From positions 186,001 through 250,000 of the forward strand of contig JAXGMA010000001.1 of assembly GCA_040768905.1 (NCBI GenBank): a stretch of DNA of 64,000 nt, read 5' to 3'. A program made the translations under genes and the position numbers. The DNA comes from SZUA-584 sp040768905. Lineage in GTDB: Bacteria > Bacillota > Clostridia > Christensenellales > SZUA-584. Shown piece after piece: positions 52,358-60,089 of the stretch (positions are counted from its first letter, which is position 1; each line of letters opens with the position of its first letter). The notes under the pieces are model-generated. The model made no database searches and had not been told where the DNA came from. It was given only the letters and a program-made list of their open reading frames with translations.

Positions 52358-53329
52358 TTGGAATATAAAGATTATTATGCGATTCTCGGCGTCGAGAAGA
52401 CGGCGTCGCAGGATGAGATCAAAAAAGCATACAGGAAACTCGCAAAGAAGCACCACCCCGATGTCAACAAAGGGAACAGCGCTTCGGAAGCGAAATTCAA
52501 AGATATCAGCGAAGCGTACGAGGTTTTGGGAGACGAAACCAAGCGCAAGAAGTATGATACCTTTGGTTCGCAGACCCATTTTTCAGGCGGGCAGGATTTT
52601 GACCCGTCGCAGTTTGGCTTTGACGGCCGTAACGTGCGTTATGAATACGCTGGCGCAGGCGACTACAGCGATTTTTTCAATATGTTTTTTTCGGAAGGCG
52701 TTGACCTTTCAGACCTTTTTGGCGGCGCCCGGGGCGGGCGCACTTCCCGAACGTACCAAAGAGGCAGCATGGACGATTTGTTCTCGCAAACAGGAAGGCG
52801 CGCAAGCCGCGCGCAACACGGCGCAAACGTTGAGGCGCAAATCAGCATCACGCCCGAAGAGGGTGCAGCTGGCGGCGAGAAGCGGATATCGCTTCAGACG
52901 CAGACCGGCACGCGCAGCCTGAATTTCAAGATACCGGCAGGTGTGCGCGACGGCGAAACCATCCGCCTCAAAGGGCAGGGTCACGAGGGCGCGGGCGGCG
53001 GCAACACCGGCGACTTGCGATTGACAGTCAAAATGGAGAAAAGCACAAGGTTTGCGTTGGAAGACGACAAGCTCATCACAACTGCCGACGTGACGCCGTG
53101 GGACGCGGCGCTCGGCGTCAAGCTTCCCGTTGATACGTTGGACGGGCGCATCATGGTCAACCTGCCTGCCGGTGTGCAGACGGGCAGCCGCATCCGCGTG
53201 GCAGGCAAAGGCTATCCGTTCCGCGGTAAGCCGCGCGGTGACCTGATGATCGACGTGCGCATCAAAAACCCGGTGCATTTAAGCGAAAAGCAGCGCAAGC
53301 TCTACGAGGAACTGCGCGGATCATCATAA
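52358..53329 (+). CDS. DnaJ-class co-chaperone (CbpA-like, no zinc finger)
   Basis: A 323-aa J-domain protein. The J domain (residues 1-68) has KDYYAILGVEKTASQDEIKK and HHPDVN, the HPD motif that triggers DnaK. A Gly/Phe-type linker and the two C-terminal substrate-binding beta domains follow (ITPEEGAAGGEKRI and LKGQGHEGAGGGNTGDLRL). The four CxxCxGxG zinc repeats of true DnaJ are absent, which makes it a type II (CbpA) co-chaperone. The start is TTG with AAGGGGAG. It pairs with clpB under a CtsR box, a disaggregation unit. Confidence 0.9.
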   Translation: MEYKDYYAILGVEKTASQDEIKKAYRKLAKKHHPDVNKGNSASEAKFKDISEAYEVLGDETKRKKYDTFGSQTHFSGGQDFDPSQFGFDGRNVRYEYAGAGDYSDFFNMFFSEGVDLSDLFGGARGGRTSRTYQRGSMDDLFSQTGRRASRAQHGANVEAQISITPEEGAAGGEKRISLQTQTGTRSLNFKIPAGVRDGETIRLKGQGHEGAGGGNTGDLRLTVKMEKSTRFALEDDKLITTADVTPWDAALGVKLPVDTLDGRIMVNLPAGVQTGSRIRVAGKGYPFRGKPRGDLMIDVRIKNPVHLSEKQRKLYEELRGSS

Positions 53330-53394
53330 TATATTGCAGGGCAGTATAGCAGTGTGATCATAAACTGGATTAAGCATTATTATAAGTTCCTAAG

Positions 53395-53443
53395 AAAATA
53401 CCGTTAGGTATTTTCGTTGGGATTCCAAAGGGTGAAACCCTTT
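53395..53443 (+). repeat. Two short hairpins between dnaJ-like gene and clpB
   Basis: AAAATACC-GTTA-GGTATTTT (53395-53414) and AAAGGG-TGAAA-CCCTTT (53427-53443) lie in the 160-base gap before clpB. The first could be a leaky terminator or RNA-stability element that sets the clpB to dnaJ ratio. Confidence 0.55.
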
Positions 53444-53489
53444 AGCGGGAGTTTGAGGGCAGGGACCTCATGAAAAAGGAGGGAGATAT

Positions 53490-56078
53490 ATGGAACTTGA
53501 TAAATTGACTGAAAAAGCTGCGGCGGCCGTGAGCGGCGCGCAGCAGACATGTATAAAAATGGGGCATCAGCAGATCGACGGAGAGCATCTGCACATGGCG
53601 CTGCTGACGCAGAGCGACGGCCTGATCCCGAAGCTGCTTTCTTACATGGGCGCGGACACAGCCGGTATTTCGGCCGCGGTCGAAAATGAGCTGCAAAAGC
53701 TGCCCAAGGTACAGGGCGCGTCGGCTTCGGTATACGCGTCTCGGCGACTGAGCGAGCTTGTCATCAAAGCGCAGGACGAAGCAAAGCAGTTCAAGGATGA
53801 ATACACAGGCGTCGAGCATTTGTATATCGCGCTGTTAAAGGAACGCGGCACGCCGTCTGCGGCTGTGTTTGTGCGCTTCGGCATCACGCTTGAAGCCTTC
53901 ATGGCGGCGCTTTCAAAGGTACGCGGCAACCAGCGCGTCACGTCGCAAAACCCTGAAGAAACGTACGATTCTCTGCAGCGTTTCGGACGCGATCTTGTGG
54001 AGCTGGCGCGTCAGGGCAAGATAGACCCCGTGATTGGCCGTGACGGTGAGATCCGCCGCGCCGTGCGTATACTCTCACGCCGCACCAAGAACAACCCCGT
54101 GCTCATCGGTGAGCCGGGTGTCGGCAAAACGGCCGTGGTCGAAGGGCTTGCGCAGCGCATTCTCGCGGGCGACGTGCCCGAGGGCTTAAAAGACAAAACG
54201 GTGTTCGCGCTGGATCTTGGCGCATTGATCGCGGGCGCGAAATACCGCGGCGAATTTGAAGAGAGGCTTAAAGCTGTGCTCTCGGACGTCAACAAATCTG
54301 AGGGGCGCATCATACTGTTCATCGACGAGCTGCACAATATCGTGGGCGCGGGCAAGGCCGAGGGCGCGATGGACGCGGGCAACATCTTAAAGCCCATGCT
54401 CGCGCGCGGCGAGCTGCACTGCATCGGCGCAACGACGCTCGACGAATACCGCAAGTACATAGAAAAGGATGCGGCTTTGGAGCGGCGGTTCCAGCCCATA
54501 CTTGTGGAGCCGCCGTCCGTGGAGGACACTATTTCTATACTGCGCGGATTAAAGGAGCGTTTCGAGATACACCACGGTGTGAAGATCACAGACGGCGCGC
54601 TGATCGCCTGCGCGGTACTTTCCGACCGCTATATTTCCGACCGCTTTTTGCCCGACAAGGCGATCGATCTGATGGACGAGGCGGCGGCGATGATACGCAC
54701 CGAGATCGACAGCATGCCGACCGAACTTGACGAGATATCGCGGCGTGTGATGCAGCTTGAGATCGAGCGGCAGGCGCTGAAAAAAGAGCGCGACGCGGCA
54801 AGCAAGGCGCGGCTTGAATCGCTCGAGAAAGAGCTTTCCGTACAAAAAGAGCAGGCCGACAAACTCAAAGCCCAGTGGGAGATGGAAAAAGTGGCGCTCA
54901 AGCGCGAGAAAGAATTGATGCAGCAGATTGAGGATGTGCGGCGGCGCATCGATGACGCCAAGCGCAGCTATGATTTGGAGCAGGCGGCGAAGCTTGAGTA
55001 CGGCGAGCTGCCCGGGCTGCAAAAACAGCTGGAGGACGAACGCTCCCGCAACGCCAAGAATGAAAATGTGCTGCTGAAAGAGGAAGTCACCGACGAGGAG
55101 ATCGCCGAGATCGTTTCACGCTGGACGGGAATCCCCGTATCGCGTCTGGTGGAGCAGGAGCGCGACAAGCTTTTAAATCTAGAGGCCATACTGCACCGGC
55201 GTGTGGTGGGGCAGGACGAGGCAGTGAGCGCCGTCAGTGAGGCGGTTTTGCGTGCGCGCAGCGGCCTGAAAGACCCAAAGCGCCCCATCGGCTCGTTCAT
55301 TTTCTTGGGGCCCACGGGCGTCGGGAAAACCGAACTTGCGCGGGCGATTTCCGAGGCATTGTTCGACAGCGAGGAAAACATGGTGCGTATAGACATGTCC
55401 GAGTATATGGAGAAGCATGCCGTCGCGCGGCTGATCGGCGCGCCGCCCGGATACATCGGTTACGACGAGGGCGGCCAGCTGACCGAGGCTGTGCGGCGCC
55501 GGCCCTACAGCGTGATACTCTTCGACGAGATCGAAAAGGCGCATCATGACGTATTCAACGTGCTTTTGCAGCTGCTTGACGACGGGCGGTTGACCGACAG
55601 CCAGGGGCGCACGGTGGATTTTAAAAACACCGTGATCATCATGACCAGCAACATAGGCAGCGAGTATCTTTTATCGGGCATTGACGCGGCGGGGGAGCTC
55701 AGCGACGAGGCGCGCGACCGTGTGACGTCCGAATTATCGCGCCATTTCCGTCCGGAATTCTTAAACCGCGTGGACGACATCGTGGTGTTTAGGCCGCTCA
55801 AAATGGACGACATCATCCGCATCATCGACCTATCCGTCACCGCTTTGCAGCTTCGGTTGCTCGACCGCGACATCACGCTCAAACTCACCGATGCGGCGAA
55901 GCGGCTTATAGCAGAAGCTTCATACACGCCCATATACGGGGCGAGGCCAGTCAAGCGTTATCTCCAGAAGGCGATCGAGACGCGGTTGTCCCGCATGCTG
56001 GTTTCCGGCGACGTGGCCGACGGCTCTTCCGTGGTGGTGGACGCTGCGGACAGCGAGCTGGTGATCCGCGCTGAGTGA
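53490..56078 (+). CDS. clpB: ATP-dependent disaggregase ClpB
   Basis: An 862-aa Hsp100 ring ATPase that pulls proteins out of aggregates together with DnaK. It has an N-terminal repeat domain (1-145); the first AAA+ module has Walker A GEPGVGKTAVVEG (about residue 205) and Walker B ILFIDELHN. The coiled-coil M domain (about 400-530) is rich in Lys/Glu, and the second AAA+ has GPTGVGKTELARA (about 607) and SVILFDEIEKAHHD. It has no ClpP-binding loop. AAAGGAGGGAG precedes the ATG. Confidence 0.97.
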   Translation: MELDKLTEKAAAAVSGAQQTCIKMGHQQIDGEHLHMALLTQSDGLIPKLLSYMGADTAGISAAVENELQKLPKVQGASASVYASRRLSELVIKAQDEAKQFKDEYTGVEHLYIALLKERGTPSAAVFVRFGITLEAFMAALSKVRGNQRVTSQNPEETYDSLQRFGRDLVELARQGKIDPVIGRDGEIRRAVRILSRRTKNNPVLIGEPGVGKTAVVEGLAQRILAGDVPEGLKDKTVFALDLGALIAGAKYRGEFEERLKAVLSDVNKSEGRIILFIDELHNIVGAGKAEGAMDAGNILKPMLARGELHCIGATTLDEYRKYIEKDAALERRFQPILVEPPSVEDTISILRGLKERFEIHHGVKITDGALIACAVLSDRYISDRFLPDKAIDLMDEAAAMIRTEIDSMPTELDEISRRVMQLEIERQALKKERDAASKARLESLEKELSVQKEQADKLKAQWEMEKVALKREKELMQQIEDVRRRIDDAKRSYDLEQAAKLEYGELPGLQKQLEDERSRNAKNENVLLKEEVTDEEIAEIVSRWTGIPVSRLVEQERDKLLNLEAILHRRVVGQDEAVSAVSEAVLRARSGLKDPKRPIGSFIFLGPTGVGKTELARAISEALFDSEENMVRIDMSEYMEKHAVARLIGAPPGYIGYDEGGQLTEAVRRRPYSVILFDEIEKAHHDVFNVLLQLLDDGRLTDSQGRTVDFKNTVIIMTSNIGSEYLLSGIDAAGELSDEARDRVTSELSRHFRPEFLNRVDDIVVFRPLKMDDIIRIIDLSVTALQLRLLDRDITLKLTDAAKRLIAEASYTPIYGARPVKRYLQKAIETRLSRMLVSGDVADGSSVVVDAADSELVIRAE

Positions 56079-56105
56079 GCGGGAGGTTGAGTTGCTTAAG
56101 GTCGT

Positions 56106-56152
56106 GGGGGCGCTGCCCCCGCACCCCCGCTTCTTTTCTTGAAGAAAAGAAG
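56106..56152. repeat. GC-rich and A/T hairpin pair after clpB
   Basis: GGGGGC-GCT-GCCCCC (56106-56120) is followed by CTTCTTTTCTT-G-AAGAAAAGAAG (56130-56152), both near-perfect stems. No T tract follows. The GC-rich stretch then gives way abruptly to AT-rich DNA from about 56195, the edge of the DUF262/HEPN cassette. Confidence 0.5.
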
Positions 56153-56295
56153 CAAAAGACGCGTGCCGCGACGCTGCGCGCCGCGGGGGGTGGAGGATTT
56201 TGATATAGTTAATATTTGTATACATTAGTTACTAATTGAGATATAATAAATTTATTATATTTATCTTATTCTTTTTGATGGAATGGAGACAATTT

Positions 56296-57525
56296 ATGAA
56301 TGATCAATTGACGTTTTTTGATATTAGCGAATTTACCGAAGAAATTTTCATTGAGAAATTTGATTCCTCTGAACTTAATAATGAAGACGAAGAAGATATA
56401 GCAGAAATAGAGAAACTTGATTTATCTTCTATGGCGATTACTGGAACAGACTGGACAACAGAAACAATAGTTTCTCAAATCAAAAAGGGAAATATTGTTT
56501 TAGATCCAGATTTTCAACGTCGTGAAGCATGGACAAATAAAACAAAAAGTAGATTTATTGAATCGCTTTTTTTAGGTTTGCCAATACCTCAAATAATACT
56601 AGCTGAGAATAAAGAAAAAAAAGGGAAATTTTTCGTAATTGATGGAAAACAAAGGTTAATAAGTTTAAAACAATTTGTACTTGGAAAGAACGACACCTCT
56701 AATAATGATCAATTGCGTCTTTTTGGATTAGATGTAAAGAAACAATTTAATCAATTAACATACGAAGAAATAGAAAATAGTGCATACAGAGACGATATTG
56801 ATATTTTTAACAATCAACCTATACGTACAGTAGTAGTTAAAAATTGGCCAGCAATTAGTGTGTTATATTTGCTATTCTTAAGGCTTAATACAGGTAGTGT
56901 TAGATTGTCACCTCAAGAATTACGTCAAGCACTATACCCTGGAGAGTTTATCAAGTATGTAAATAAGTGTTCAATAAAGAATAAAGAGTTGCAAAAAATG
57001 CTTAATATAAGCAAACCAGATTTTCGTATGCGGGATGTTGAAGTTTTAATCAGATATTATGCATTTAAGTATTTTATAAGTTATTATACAGGGAGCATGC
57101 AAAAATTTTTGGATGATACTTGTAATAAAATAAACAACGAATGGAATGAAAGACAAGGCTTAATAGAAAAAGACTATAATGAATTCTCGAGAGCTATAAA
57201 AATTACAAGAAAAATTTTCGATGCGAATGCCTTTACGAAGTATAAAAATAAAAAATATGAAAATAGATATAACAGGTCTGTAATTGATATAATGCTCTTC
57301 TATTTTTCGCAGCCTAAAATTCAAGAAAAAATGATAGGAAAAGAAAAACAAATCAAAAAAGCTTTTGAAGAACTTTGTACTTCCAATACTGATTTTTTAG
57401 AGGCTATTGAATTGACAACAAAAAGTGTATTTGCAGTTTCGACTAGGTTTATTACTTGGGGCAAAACACTGGAACAATTACTTCAAATTCCTATTGATAC
57501 CCCAAAAATAAGTACGGGTAATTAA
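56296..57525 (+). CDS. DUF262 (GmrS/ParB-like) protein
   Basis: A 409-aa protein. The DUF262 domain covers about residues 40-260, with LDPDFQRREAW, SLFLGLPIPQIIL and DGKQRLISL (the DGQQR nucleotide-handling motif, here with Lys for the first Gln). LRLNTGSVRLSPQELRQ is the second family block. The C-terminal 150 aa is helical and Lys-rich; the HNH nuclease (DUF1524) common in GmrSD proteins is absent. GGAG 8 bases before 56296 sets the start; a 20-residue hydrophobic extension upstream has no ribosome site. The gene is much richer in A+T than its neighbours and is directly followed by a HEPN-type gene. Family members act in phage defence. Confidence 0.8.
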   Translation: MNDQLTFFDISEFTEEIFIEKFDSSELNNEDEEDIAEIEKLDLSSMAITGTDWTTETIVSQIKKGNIVLDPDFQRREAWTNKTKSRFIESLFLGLPIPQIILAENKEKKGKFFVIDGKQRLISLKQFVLGKNDTSNNDQLRLFGLDVKKQFNQLTYEEIENSAYRDDIDIFNNQPIRTVVVKNWPAISVLYLLFLRLNTGSVRLSPQELRQALYPGEFIKYVNKCSIKNKELQKMLNISKPDFRMRDVEVLIRYYAFKYFISYYTGSMQKFLDDTCNKINNEWNERQGLIEKDYNEFSRAIKITRKIFDANAFTKYKNKKYENRYNRSVIDIMLFYFSQPKIQEKMIGKEKQIKKAFEELCTSNTDFLEAIELTTKSVFAVSTRFITWGKTLEQLLQIPIDTPKISTGN

Positions 57526-57526
57526 A

Positions 57527-58132
57527 ATGAATTCTTTCTACTTCGAAGAACTCAAATCAAGAATCAATAAATTAAAAAAAGTATTTTTACCACGTGCTTT
57601 ATCTCCAACAGGTAAATACAAACCTTCAACTTATGAAAAAGCTCGAGCGTTCAAGACTTTTACGCATACAGAAATTGAAATATATTTGGAAAACATATGC
57701 TTTGGCATTGCAAAGAAAGCTTATGATGAATGGCAAAACAGTAAAGTTGTTTCGCTTCCACTGTTAGCGATGTTAGCATATTATTCTGGAAAATTTAGGT
57801 CTATTCCTGAATTAAAAAGCGGGAATAATTCTGAGGAAGACTTATCGGAAAAAATACATATAGCTTTCACTGATTATTCGAGTAAAAAAGCCAATAATAA
57901 TGGGATAAAAGAAAAGGATATTTTACAATTAGTTTTACCTATTGGTGTGCAAACTGAGGACATAAATGATGATTTATTATTATACTTAAACAATTATGGA
58001 AGTATACGAGGTGCGGCGGTTCATTCGGTGAGCGCGCTTCACCCAATAACACCAGAAGATGCTCTTGCTTCTACTGATGATTTAATGAAAAAATTATCAG
58101 AACTCGATAAAAAATTAATTATTATGTTATAG
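57527..58132 (+). CDS. HEPN-domain protein (RiboL-PSP/MAE_28990-like), candidate RNase
   Basis: A 201-aa largely helical protein, one base after the DUF262 stop. Its key feature is RGAAVH (residues about 164-169), which fits the RX4H catalytic motif of HEPN RNases, sitting in GSIRGAAVHSVSALHPI. The N-terminal helix FEELKSRINKLKKVFLP and FKTFTHTEIEIYLENICF also fit the RiboL-PSP-HEPN type. HEPN proteins are metal-independent RNases in toxin-antitoxin, CRISPR and abortive-infection systems. It shares the high A+T content of the DUF262 gene, suggesting transfer as one unit. The assignment is by motif only. Confidence 0.65.
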   Translation: MNSFYFEELKSRINKLKKVFLPRALSPTGKYKPSTYEKARAFKTFTHTEIEIYLENICFGIAKKAYDEWQNSKVVSLPLLAMLAYYSGKFRSIPELKSGNNSEEDLSEKIHIAFTDYSSKKANNNGIKEKDILQLVLPIGVQTEDINDDLLLYLNNYGSIRGAAVHSVSALHPITPEDALASTDDLMKKLSELDKKLIIML

Positions 58133-58376
58133 AATCTATTTTGTTCCCCTCCCTCCGCGCAATAAGCTCCTCCACCTTGCGCCCCTGCTCCTGTACCGCC
58201 TCGTCCCGCAGGACAGCGCCCAGCTTTTTCACATCAGCCAAACGGTCGATTTTCCTGCATTGATGCATGATCGCATACGTTTCTTCTATCGGTGTGCCGT
58301 CTGCCAAAGCCGCGTCCACAAGGCGGTCTAATTTTTCGCGCTCCTGTTGCAGCGTTTTGGCGATTTCAATTTCCAT
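58122..58376 (-). CDS. Small helical protein, possibly Spo0E-like
   Basis: An 84-aa protein of two predicted helices: EREKLDRLVDAALADG, a turn, then HQCRKIDRLADVKKL, with a charged tail. The helix-turn-helix hairpin size and the Q-x-x-x-x-D spacing loosely recall Spo0E-family aspartyl-phosphate phosphatases, but the canonical SQELD motif is not present. It is divergent from the XRE regulator and shares its operators, so it is probably controlled by it. Its 3' end overlaps the HEPN gene tail by 11 bases. Its base composition is host-like. Confidence 0.45.
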   Translation of the reverse strand: MEIEIAKTLQQEREKLDRLVDAALADGTPIEETYAIMHQCRKIDRLADVKKLGAVLRDEAVQEQGRKVEELIARREGNKIDSIT

Positions 58377-58390
58377 AATGCCCCCTCTAA

Positions 58391-58490
58391 ATAGTGATAT
58401 ATCACTATTATATCATAAACTTATGAATAGCGGTATATCACTAACAATTTTTGTGAAAGATATTATTCTTTATTAGTGATATAACGTCAC
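58391..58490. promoter_or_regulatory. Three-copy operator between divergent genes
   Basis: Copy 1 is the perfect palindrome ATAGTGATATATCACTAT (58391-58408), overlapping a minus-strand TATAAT (58412-58407). Copy 2, TAGCGGTATATCACTA (58428-58443), differs at two positions. Copy 3, TAGTGATATAACGTCAC (58474-58490), keeps one full half. This is the pattern of a phage-type or XRE repressor that controls both itself and the divergent gene. Confidence 0.75.
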
Positions 58491-58504
58491 AGGAGGTATG
58501 ACAT

Positions 58505-58747
58505 ATGGATACGCGTCAAACTGTCGCCTATCGAATTCGTGAGCTTTGCAGGGAGCGCGGCATTACGCCCAATGCTTTAAGCTATCTTGCCGCAGTTCCC
58601 CAATCGACAATCAAAAGCATATTGAACGGAGAAAGCAGGAATCCCGGAATCGTCACTATTAAAAAGCTCTGTGACGGTCTGGATATCAGCGTGCGTGATT
58701 TTTTCGATTCTGACCTGTTCCACAATCTCGAGCAGGAGATAAAATAG
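58505..58747 (+). CDS. XRE-family HTH regulator
   Basis: An 80-aa single-domain Cro/CI-type DNA-binding protein. The helix-turn-helix is ITPNALSYLAAVPQSTIKSILNG (about residues 20-42), followed by GIVTIKKLCDGLDISVRDFFD, the usual fourth and fifth helices. CAGGAGGT precedes the ATG. The three operators lie immediately upstream, so autoregulation is very likely. Similar small regulators are common beside conjugative or phage-derived segments and in Clostridia generally. Confidence 0.88.
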   Translation: MDTRQTVAYRIRELCRERGITPNALSYLAAVPQSTIKSILNGESRNPGIVTIKKLCDGLDISVRDFFDSDLFHNLEQEIK

Positions 58748-58806
58748 TTAAGCTTTGGTTGGGCAATCTTATTATCGAAAAGCAGATCAATTAATGTAAA
58801 CATGTA

Positions 58807-58835
58807 TTGACAACATGACGTAAAAATATTACTAT
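58807..58835 (+). promoter_or_regulatory. Promoter of the structured leader RNA
   Basis: TTGACA (58807-58812), 17-base spacer, TACTAT (58830-58835). The predicted start, about 58842, is just before the first paired segment of the leader. Confidence 0.75.
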
Positions 58836-58841
58836 ATGAGA

Positions 58842-59013
58842 AGTAAAGAATAGCACTCCGAGCCTGAAAACCTAATGTAAAGGTGAAAAGCTATGGTAAA
58901 AGGCCGTCAGGGGTATACTGGAAACGGTAATACCCTCCCGTTTGGAAAGGAGCAGTATTTACACTTATTTTGTGTGTACAAACTGATCCTTATCAAAGGG
59001 GATCAGTTTTTTT
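58842..59013 (+). ncRNA. Candidate structured leader RNA or small RNA with terminator
   Basis: About 170 bases from a good promoter to a strong terminator. Stems seen: CTCC/GGAG (58856-58859 with 58949-58952) closing the element; CCTGA/TCAGG (58863-58867 with 58907-58911) enclosing ACCT/AGGT (58870-58873 with 58881-58884). A hairpin GGGTATACTG-GAAA-CGGT-A-ATACCC (58911-58935) is capped by a GNRA tetraloop. The terminator is AAACTGATCC (58980-58989) with GGATCAGTTT (59000-59009) and seven T residues. An alternative CTCC at 58935-58938 could compete for the same GGAG. This is the layout of a riboswitch-type attenuator or an sRNA. I could not match it to a known class. Confidence 0.55.
58980..59013 (+). 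terminator. Intrinsic terminator in leader of shikimate-DH-like gene
   Basis: A 10-bp stem (58980-58989 with 59000-59009), ten-base loop, T tract to 59013. The next gene starts 126 bases later without another clear promoter, so regulated read-through is plausible. Confidence 0.85.
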
Positions 59014-59138
59014 GATTGAGGCTGGTGCGGGGATTAAGTGCGTATGCTCATCGAAGGTTTGCATTAAAAAAACCAGACGGCAGGCAAAGCTCAATGAGCA
59101 ATATTGAGATGACAATATTATTTCAGGAGGATTTATAT

Positions 59139-60089
59139 ATGCTGTCGTTACCGAACAAAGCCGAGCGTCCGACCCTATATTTTATAGGCGTGACCACTCA
59201 AAAATCGTCTATCATGGAAGTGTTCCCAAAGTGGGCAAAGGCGCTGGGTATCGATGCCGAAATAAAGGGCATCGATATCGCCATTCATGCGGACAAGCAG
59301 GATTATATCGATTGCGTGGAATTTATAAAAAACGATCCGCTCTCTGCGGGCGCTTTGGTGACAACGCACAAGCTTGACATTTTCAAAGCCGCCAAACAGC
59401 TCTTTGATTATGTCGATCCTTATGCGCAAAAGCTTGAAGAGATCTCCTGCATCTCCAAGAAGGACGGCCAGTTCTGCTGCCACGCGAAAGACCCAATCTC
59501 GAGCGGATTGGCGATGTCTGCGTTCGTTCCGGTGAACTTCTGGGAAGAACACGGCGGACAGGTGCTGCTTTTGGGCGCCGGCGGCAGTGCGCTTGCCATG
59601 TCGCTGTATTTAACGCACGAGGCATGGCGGCACAATGTCCCGTCAAAGATCATCATTGCGAACCGCTCTGTGCCCAGGCTGCAGGAGGCCGAAAAAAAGC
59701 TTGCCGGAGTCAGCAAGAAAACAGTTTTTGAGTTTATACACGGGCCGACGGCACAAGACAATGATAAAATATTGGAAAGCTTAAAGCCTTATTCGCTGAT
59801 CGTGAATGCGACCGGCCTTGGCAAGGATGCCCCGGGCTCACCGATCACGGATGCAGCTGTTTTTCCGATGAACAGCCTTGCCTGGGAGATCAATTACAGG
59901 GGCAAGCTCAACTTCATGCAGCAGGCGAAACGCCAGAAAACAAAAAGAAAGCTGCACGTGGAAGACGGGTGGATCTACTTCATACACGGCTGGACACAGG
60001 TGGTGGCCGAAGTGTTCCACACACCGATAACCGGCGATAAATTCAAACGGTGCAACGCCATTGCTATGAGGATGCGCGCTAAGAACTGA
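59139..60089 (+). CDS. Shikimate-dehydrogenase-like NAD(P) oxidoreductase
   Basis: A 316-aa AroE-fold protein. The catalytic Lys is in ALVTTHKLDIF, the Asp in CHAKDPISSG, and the nucleotide loop is LLLGAGGSALAMSLYL, followed by NRS and INATGLG-like (IVNATGLG) segments. The usual N-terminal shikimate motif (SxSP) is changed to GVTTQKSSIMEVFP, so the substrate may not be shikimate. Strong CAGGAGG supports the ATG at 59139; the upstream open frame has no ribosome site. No other aromatic-amino-acid genes are nearby. A structured leader precedes it. An imperfect hairpin (60087-60099 with 60123-60134) follows. Confidence 0.75.
   Translation: MLSLPNKAERPTLYFIGVTTQKSSIMEVFPKWAKALGIDAEIKGIDIAIHADKQDYIDCVEFIKNDPLSAGALVTTHKLDIFKAAKQLFDYVDPYAQKLEEISCISKKDGQFCCHAKDPISSGLAMSAFVPVNFWEEHGGQVLLLGAGGSALAMSLYLTHEAWRHNVPSKIIIANRSVPRLQEAEKKLAGVSKKTVFEFIHGPTAQDNDKILESLKPYSLIVNATGLGKDAPGSPITDAAVFPMNSLAWEINYRGKLNFMQQAKRQKTKRKLHVEDGWIYFIHGWTQVVAEVFHTPITGDKFKRCNAIAMRMRAKN

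Noticed and set aside
58855..58955. Leader RNA as a c-di-GMP-I riboswitch
   Set aside because: It shares an AAAGCTATGG-like stretch, but the order of the GNRA hairpin and the conserved core bases do not match.
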